A stretch of 64,000 nucleotides of DNA. Source: Amorphophallus konjac. Its lineage: Eukaryota > Streptophyta > Magnoliopsida > Alismatales > Araceae. Positions 56,656 to 64,000 of the stretch are shown in pieces. The position numbers and the translations under genes were made by a program. The notes under the pieces were generated by a model that worked only from the letters and a program-made list of their open reading frames with translations, did no database searches and had not been told where the DNA came from. The stretch's first letter is position 1. Every line of letters begins with the position of its first letter. Location of the stretch: contig CM040120.1 of assembly GCA_022559845.1 (NCBI GenBank), forward strand, positions 163,910,334 to 163,974,333, given 5' to 3'.

Positions 56656-59600
56656 GATGATGACAAAATATTATGCTATAATGCTCTCTCTCCCCCTTTG
56701 ACATAATCAGAAATGGGGATCATGATGGGGAATCCAGAAGGGCAAGAGCCCATGGACAACCGGATTATGAAGAGAACCAATGTGCACAATATGCATGAAC
56801 TAATGGCAGAACCGTTGGATACCAATTGTCTGATACCAAATGTTGAAAGTGGAAATGCAAATGTGGACAATGTGGTCATGTAGAATGCAAGATGATAAAA
56901 CGATATGCAAATGCACATGAGTTGCAGCAATTGAAAATGGCGTATGGCATGAACAATGATGAGCCAGCAAATAAGTACTCAAACACCAATAGAAAGGTAT
57001 TGACTCATGCAAGACCTGATGAGTTAAGCAGATAAGATCACATGCATAGCTCCCCCATTGACATTTTCTTGTAAATTGCATGAAGCATGATGTATGAAAA
57101 TGATGAGACATGAATTGCATACAATGTAATCAAGCAGATATCTATAGATACATGCAACATAACTCCTTCACAAGAAGTGATACCAATTGATTTACAGTGA
57201 GGGGATAGGTGTAGGAAAAGTGCAAGTGAGTCATTAAGTTCAGAATGCTCATGATTACACCTAGAGGGTTATGCAGATAAATAGGAGAAGACGTACAGCA
57301 GGTCAAGCAATTGATCAAATTTTCAAAATACATATCAAATCAAATTATCATGTGCAAGTGAGTAACATGAGAATGAAGTTTAGCCATATGGATAACCAGA
57401 TTTTCAAGTAAACACAATAGTAAGTGTACAAACTGCATTTCAATCTAGAGAACAGCGTATTGGAGGCTTCGCTCTGCCTCAACAAATTATCATCAATAAT
57501 TTTCATACTGACAATCTGAATTTTTCTAAGAAGGATAAGGTTTAAAATAATTCCTTTTTACGCGAGGAGACACATGGCGCTCATGCTAGAATCTCCGGTT
57601 ACTCAAAATACTGAACCTTGTCACCTCATTTGAACGGAGATACTTTAGTCAACACTTTTCAGATGTGAACCACATCACGTCTCAGGTGACATGTGCCCAA
57701 TTTACTCAGTGAGACTTAGCATTGCTTTGCCTTTCATTCCAACCATTTTTTTTATGCGGAGGCAGGCAACTTTTTCCTCAACTGTCTCTTATCATCCATG
57801 CAGCAAGTTGAATTACTTTAGAGTGTTGAAATGAAATTCCTATATCCTTATGAATAACACTCAATTTCACATTAAAGTGCATGAAGTGTACAAATTTGAT
57901 TCAACATGTATGGAGAAAATTTAACTCAAAACAAAATAGTGCAGCTCCCCCTATGTAAATGCAATAAGCATGAAATGCTCCCCCTAAGAGTTTGACATGT
58001 AGCACACTTATTAAGACTCAGATGTAACATTATTTAACAATGGAGTGTTTGGTCTTAGAAGTTTCAAGGAAGGGGTTGAATAACATATAATAACATGCAA
58101 GCATACAATGGAGATATGCATATGCAATGCAAAATGAAAAGGTATGCAATCTCAATGCTTGAAATGTTGGCTCCAAAGATATGATGACCAATGTTGGAAG
58201 TATTCTTTTTGGCATTTATGCAACATGAAATGTTCAAGATGATGCATTTCAAAATATGCACTATATGCATGCTAGAAATGCCAACTATGCAACAAGACAC
58301 ACGATGGGCTTCATCTTCCAAAAGTACTATGTGAATGATATGCAAAGAATGATATGCAGATATGCAATGTGATGCAAGATTTCAGATTTCACATGACACT
58401 CTATATGCACCCAATGCAACTAATGCATGACACGCATTATCAATTGTTCAAATGTGAGGACACAATTTTATTCTGAAAAGAGAATTCAGAAAATTCATTC
58501 AAAGCATCAAAATCATCACATGTGAACTTTTCTTGAAAACAGTTGTGCATTTATCCAGAAAGATGAGTGGCACATTTGTAAAGACCATGGAACATTGATG
58601 AACTTCAGTCCTCAAAATGTTCAGCCACAGAACAATATCATCATGCTGAGAGAATGGAAAACATCAATCTCAAAATTTTCAGCATGCAAAACTCCCCCAT
58701 AATCAATGCTTGATTTCAGAAAATTCATTTAAGTTTGATGCCATATGCATAGATGATTCATGGTACCGGGCGGAGACACATTCTCACGCATGGTGATAGC
58801 TTTCAGACAAGCTTGACCTGCCCTTCCACATGTCACCATTTTATATACCATGTGATCATTGAAATGATTATCAGAAACAAATGTATTCTCATTTGACATC
58901 GGGGGTTTATCAAAAAGCATTCAATGGCTACACTCTCATATATACAACTCAGATGTTTCAATACCATTCAGCCATGCATTCATCTTCCACATTGTCAAAA
59001 GTAACCAAGGGGTATTCAAAACTTCAAAATCATTGTCTATCAAGATATGACAATAACATCAAGACCAAGGAGCTTCAAATAAACACTTTCTTTTCTCACC
59101 TTTGTCTTGAGTTACCTTTATTGACATTTTCAGATTCTTTACTTTATTCCCCTTGTTGTCTTCTTCATCAATAAGCTCCTTTCTTTCTCTCCTGCAAGAA
59201 ATATATCGATATTAGTCAAAGGAGTTCCATTGAGACCCCAAATTCGCATTTCATATTGGGCAGCACATAAAGATATGACAAGATCAAGAACCCCATGCCA
59301 AAACTCTTTTAAAACTCCTCTAGGGTAAGAAGAGAAACCCTGCACAAAGCATTGCATCAAGGACTGGCCAAGTCGACTTAGGCCTCAACAAATGTCGACT
59401 TGAAGCATCCATGACCTCGGATTGACCTTAAGGCATTCCTCTATCAAAGTTCTCATATTGCAGACTTGAGTATCCAAGCTTCCTTAGATTTTTGGAGTTT
59501 AGCAGCACTTTAAGAAGAGTATTCCATGGCAATTCATTTTCTGTACTTGTGTCTTGAGCATCCATCATCTTCCAAGCATTCCACTTGACCTCAAGGTAAT
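56656..59600 (-). other. Noncoding internal region of the gag-only element
   Basis: About 2.9 kb where pol is expected. Only short frames exist, and no RT (YVDDI-like), integrase or protease motif was found on either strand. It is rich in ATGCA/TATGCAA words (56880-58450) and dispersed GGGGGAG motifs on the minus strand. Confidence 0.7.
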
Positions 59601-59615
59601 CCTGCAACAAAATTC

Positions 59616-61079
59616 TCATTTGGTTGCTTTGGGTACCCAAACCTTCTTGGGTCCCAGATGATTAGTTGCACCTCTAGAGGGTGTCTTCCACAGTTTTTGG
59701 GCATGCATATCATCAAAATATATTAAGGAGCAAACATGCATGGTATGCCCAAACTCACCACAATAATGACAACAACCAAGAGACTTCACAGAATTCTCAT
59801 AAACATGATAATCAGATTTCTGTGTTTTAGCATGAATGTTATCATTATAAGTATGAAAATTTCTCTTCTTCACAACAGGATGAGCATGAAATTTCTGTGG
59901 GTTTGTAGAGATGTTATCAATTTTCAACCTAAAGTAATTGTTCATCCTGTGACCGAACCTTCCACAATGCAAACAGTTCAATGGACCAATTCTTTCAAAT
60001 GGTCTTCTTGCATGAACATAAGAGTTATCAAAAGTTCTTTTTTTGTTCAAAAACTTTCTTGGCTTTGTGAAGCCATTCATTTTCTTGCATGCATCTAGAT
60101 CTTCAGATTTCATCAAAAAATAATCATGCATCATATGACCAAGTTCACCACAATAAAAACATGAGGTTTTCTTTGTAGATGCATGTGTATGTGCAACAAG
60201 ATTTTTCATGGCATTCATCGTGACACCAGCAACATTTTTAGCCTTTTGATGCAAGTTTTATTTCTTTTTCAGACTTTCTTTTGATTGCTTTGTTGTTTGA
60301 GGAACAGATTGATTTGAAGACCCATTGAATGTGCTGGCTATATTAGAACTATGGACAAATGATGTGTAGACTTTATTTTCAAAGTTCTTTTTGTTCACAG
60401 GATTATAGCCCAGCCCCTCTTTTTGGAAATTCACCTTAGTCCCCAATATCTTGTTCAGATTTTCTTCCCCATTCACAAACTTACACAAAGAAGCATTCAG
60501 ATCAAGAATTTCTTTTTCAAGTGATGAAATATGCAATTCATAAGAAATGATCTCATTGTCACATGAAATGATTTTTTCATTCAATTGGGCATTGATGGTT
60601 TTGTAGCTCTCCATCATTTGTTCTAGCACATGCATCTTTTCAGAATCATCAACAACCAAACTTTTCCCTTTTTCAAAAGCAAGTAATTTTTTAGACATGG
60701 TTGTGTTTAGATGTTTCAGTTTTTCATTTTCAGATTTTAACAAAACATGTTCTTTTTCAAGAAACTTCATGCTGCCTTCAACCAGAGATGTCTGAATCAA
60801 TATAGCACTATTTTCCTTTTTAAGTTCTTCATTTTCATTTACAAGTTTATCATTCATAATCAATTCATTACAAATATCCTGATCAATTGAGTTTGATTCC
60901 ATTTTGTTTCTTAGATCTTTTTCAGTTTTCTCCAATTGATCGATTTTATTCTTGAGTGCAACATTCTCATTTCTCAAACAAGCAATGGTTTCTTTGTGAC
61001 ATTCAACATCATGCTCTAAAAGTTCATTGAAGTTAACAAGCTCAGAACATTTATCACAAGAACCATTTTCATGGACCAA
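59616..61079 (-). pseudogene. gag: gag C-terminal part: coiled coil and zinc knuckles
   Basis: 61079-60258 encodes a long coiled coil (VHENGSCDKCSELVNFNELLEHDVECHKE, then heptads to KQSKESLKKK), typical of Sirevirus gag. A stop (60255-60257) separates it from 60254-59616, which has three knuckles: CFYCGELGHMMHDYF, CLHCGRFGHRMNNYF and CHYCGEFGHTMHVC. The first two have Tyr where the last Cys belongs; the third is complete. It ends with TNHLGPKKVWVPKATK, the WVPK motif that precedes protease in relatives, then a stop. Confidence 0.85.
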
Positions 61080-61253
61080 GTTTTCAGATTTCTTTTTTAA
61101 TTTTCTATTTTTTGACTTGATTTTCTTATATTACTTTTCCAACTCATCATAAGCATCAACAAGATCATCAAGAGTAAATTCTTCAGAATCTGAATTTACC
61201 CCTTCTGTATTTTTATCACTTTGTTGATCAGCATCATCGGCCATGAGACATTT

Positions 61254-61631
61254 TTATCTTTCCTTTTCTTGAGCTTTGATCAACCGGTCCATAAGCTCCT
61301 TTGCCGTCCTACAAGAAGATACAAATGGATACTTGTTAGTATTTACGGAAGCTTTCAATAAACTCAAAGCAGTAACATTATCATGATGCATCATTTCATC
61401 CTGTTTAGACCACTTGGTCTCATCTAGAGGTAATATGTGTGGACCATGACAAATCAATTTCCAGAGACAAGGATTAATAGAATTGATCACCACACACAGT
61501 TTACCTAGCCAAGAATTAAAATTCAAACCAGTGAAGATTGGCAAACAGTTCATTGATATATGTTCAGTAGAAAAATTCATGATTGTGGAATGCACTGGGA
61601 TCACTCTGTAGATCGCAAGATCTAGGGACAA
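61254..61631 (-). pseudogene. gag: gag N-terminal part of the gag-only element
   Basis: Open from MSLDLAIYRVIPVHS. Residues LPIFTGLNFNSWLGKLCVVINS match the copia gag start (P-x-F-x-G-x-N-F-x-x-W), followed by DETKWSKQDEMMHHDNVTALSLLKASV and TAKELMDRLIKAQEKER. A stop at 61254 breaks it from the next stretch, which carries MADDADQQSDK and an acidic EEFTLDDLVDAYDELEK, with another stop near 61133. The start lies close to the primer-binding site. Confidence 0.8.
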
Positions 61632-61640
61632 CAGAGCCTC

Positions 61641-61652
61641 GCTCTGATACCA
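61641..61652 (-). other. Primer-binding site of the gag-only element
   Basis: Minus-strand TGGTATCAGAGC, two bases inside the 5' LTR start at 61655 (iMet tRNA type). Confidence 0.93.
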
Positions 61653-61654
61653 AT

Positions 61655-62070
61655 TGTTGGGTCCCGTAGTGCAGGAACACAGATCTAGAGGGGGGGTGAA
61701 TAGATCCTACTACTAAAAACTATGTCCTATTAAAAACACAACTAGCACACAGCGGAATATACAAGATTGAGTAATTTAATCTAAACAGGTTTAAACTAGA
61801 TTCACTCAATCTCACCGAGCTCACACGATTGCATAAACAGATAGGATAGAGAACACACAATCATAATAATCAAACCACAAGACACAGGGATTTTTAAGGT
61901 GGTTTGGGACCACGACGGGCTCCTTACGTCCACCCCTCACCAAATCGGTGAGGCTTCACTACACGCTACAAATGTAGCAACACGGGGACAAACCCCAATA
62001 ACACACACGCTGCTTTCGCAGCAAACCACACACATACAAGGCCTTGCCTCAAGCTACTGCCATAGCAGCG

Positions 62071-62157
<87 letters not shown>

Positions 62158-64000
62158 GGGAACACACCCGGAACAAATTCATCTCACGGAGTCACAACTC
62201 CATCCACACACACGTAGGACATTGCCTACACAACCACACGGGAGTAAACTCCCAACCACACACGGGGAATGCACCCCAAGTTGCGTCCGACGACACACGC
62301 GGATATACTCCACACAAATCGACACACATAAATCAACCCACACACTCGGAGACCCATTTCTCCAAACACCCACACTAAGTATTATCTCAAATGTATATGA
62401 ACCAAAAACACATATATGCTATGACCCTCCAAACAAATTATAGAGATGAACACTAGACAGATGTGTCAAGTATAAGGCTCCCCCTTCTTCAGCAAAATCT
62501 GATTCTCCTTGCTCATTGACGGATGATCATGATTTAGATATCATCTTATTCATCTCCTCGAGATGCATGTCTTTTCCTTCTTCTAATTTCTTCTTCACCT
62601 GAAAGAACAGATAGAAATGATAAGCTCAAACTTCAAGATAATCTCAAACAAGAGTATAGAAATGAATGGTTTAGAGATCCCCCTCTTCATCTTCAACCTA
62701 TATGAATGAACACATGAGCATTAAGATTGTTGTATCACAAAGATTGCAGCTCATTTATATATATGCAATAGATAGGACGTATGAAGCTCCCATATAATGC
62801 CTTAAAGAAGATTTTCAAGCTCTATCAACAAAGATTAGAATAAGGAAGATTTTGCAGTGATTAGAGCTCCCCCTTTCTCTTCTTCAAACATATTTGAATG
62901 CCTCTGCAGGATGAAGAACGTTCTTGAAGCAAGTGTGAATAAATGCACCACAAACAAAGGTTGGATCTTGATTTCAGATGCAGCTTTCAGTTGTATATCT
63001 TGGGCCTTGATTCAAGCTTCTTCCCTTCATTTTCAGCTTCAGAACAAGGTGGAGGAGGGCTTGGGAGCTTCAACTTCGAACCTGCACATACAAGGGTTAG
63101 AAGAAAATGATTTTCAGATCTAGCATCCTCTACCTTAGGGTTTACAACCCAAGAGATGTATATAAATGATTAGAACTGTCATTGGACAGCTTGGAGACCA
63201 GATCCACGAATTAGGGAGACATATAGGGCATTAGGAATTGATTGGTAGGACTTTTGGGGCAAGAAAACGGCGGTCAAAGATGGTGGCCGGACGTCCGATT
63301 GGAAAGGGTCGACCCCAGGGTCGACCCTCGGGCTCACAGAAGTCAAACAGAACCTAAAATATGGTTCTGGGTTACAGGGGTCGACCCACGGGTCGACCCA
63401 CGGGTCGACCCCTTTCAGCAGGTTTCAAAAAAAAAATAGCTCTGCGCGCTTCGGCGACAGGAATTAATTCTCCTAGCTCTGAACTCCGATCGAAGCAAGA
63501 CTGGAGGCGTTGGAAAGAGGACTCCCAGAGCTACAACATATAATTTTAGAGGGGAGATCCAACGGTTGGATTGAAAATGGTGAAGATTATAAGACAGTTT
63601 GAGTTTAAAAAATAACTAAAACCTCCATCAAATCAAAGGGAAATAATTGATTAAATGTTACCATAATCCGATGAAGATCAACAATGATTTTTCATCCTGA
63701 AAAACATGATAAAGCAAGGTGTTAGTTGACAATTAAGATCTTTACATCAAGCATTAACACTATGACCATGTTCACAATAAATTGCTTTGTTGAACCTATT
63801 CCAAGAGTGAAAGATGGAACTTACAACATTATTTTACCTGAGTTTCACATTGTCCTTAAATGCTTGTTCTTTTATTGAATCGTTTATGTAAGAATCATGG
63901 AGTTCCAATATTGAATTACCATTGCATGATCAACAAATTTGGAATCAAGGTACGCATAACAATGTTGAGTCACATTTCATGTGATCAATCCACAAGCTCA
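61655..64000 (-). repeat. 5' LTR of the gag-only element (partial, cut by window end)
   Basis: It aligns with 53827 to about 56208. Differences include a shorter (CA)n and one extra GGGTCGACCCAC unit near 63380-63412. About 430 bases remain outside the window if it equals the left LTR. Confidence 0.92.
62077..62155. repeat. (CA)n microsatellite in the right LTR, 79 nt
   Basis: Same site as 54241-54373 but shorter, preceded by TGCGCG. Confidence 0.97.

Noticed and set aside
56656..59600. Hidden pol in the gag-only element
   Set aside because: No RT, integrase or protease motifs were found in any frame on either strand by eye.

Overview
The window is plant nuclear DNA made mostly of nested, decaying retrotransposons around a single clearly intact host gene, a BTB/POZ-TAZ gene at 44209-47119 (+). 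The evidence for a plant is the spliced BT-family gene, chromovirus (Tekay/Del-like) and Tat-clade Ty3/gypsy elements, Sirevirus-type Ty1/copia LTRs, an RTE-type LINE and a CACTA transposon end. The strongly GC-rich coding exons of the BT gene inside AT-rich surroundings hint at a monocot; that is inference only.

Layout, left to right. 1-4250: 5' LTR, primer-binding site, gag and broken pol of a (+) Tekay-type gypsy element. 4251-6410: unidentified LTR-like DNA. 6411-7480 and 20641-~23286: 3' part and 3' LTR of a (+) Sirevirus-type element, split by a complete Tat-clade element on the minus strand (7481-20640, TSD ATAGT, both LTRs 721 bp). Its left LTR holds a Sirevirus-type solo LTR (8055-10311, TSD TGAAG). 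The Tat element carries gag-pol on the minus strand and two antisense units on the plus strand. 23287-27403: LTR fragments, a GRF zinc-finger exon fragment, GC-rich unassigned DNA, a GA-rich minisatellite and an inverted repeat.

27404-40007: a complete minus-strand Tekay-type chromovirus (TSD CCTGC, LTRs about 3.09 kb) with another Sirevirus-type solo LTR in its 3' LTR (28416-30176, TSD CCAAG). 40013-42060: an unidentified minus-strand unit with a TATA box. 42337-43673: C-rich and (AT)n repeats and a diverged Tat solo LTR. 44084-47119: promoter and five-exon BTB-TAZ gene with a MITE-like element in intron 2. A second copy of that AT-rich element lies just downstream and has been split by a dead RTE LINE (about 47495-50688).

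51001-64000: another insertion stack. A copia-like LTR is followed by a CACTA terminus (51481), which is interrupted by a minus-strand Sirevirus-type LTR (51886). That LTR is in turn interrupted by a minus-strand element (53827 to beyond the window) with 2.8-kb LTRs that encodes gag but no recognisable pol, that is, a non-autonomous TR-GAG-like element.

No operon-like cooperation exists here. The protein-coding logic is retroelement gag-pol plus one host regulatory gene. The most interesting signals are structural: arrays of short quasi-palindromes in the Tekay LTRs, a covarying hairpin shared by five Sirevirus-type LTR families, antisense spliced genes in the Tat element, and the gag-only copia element.
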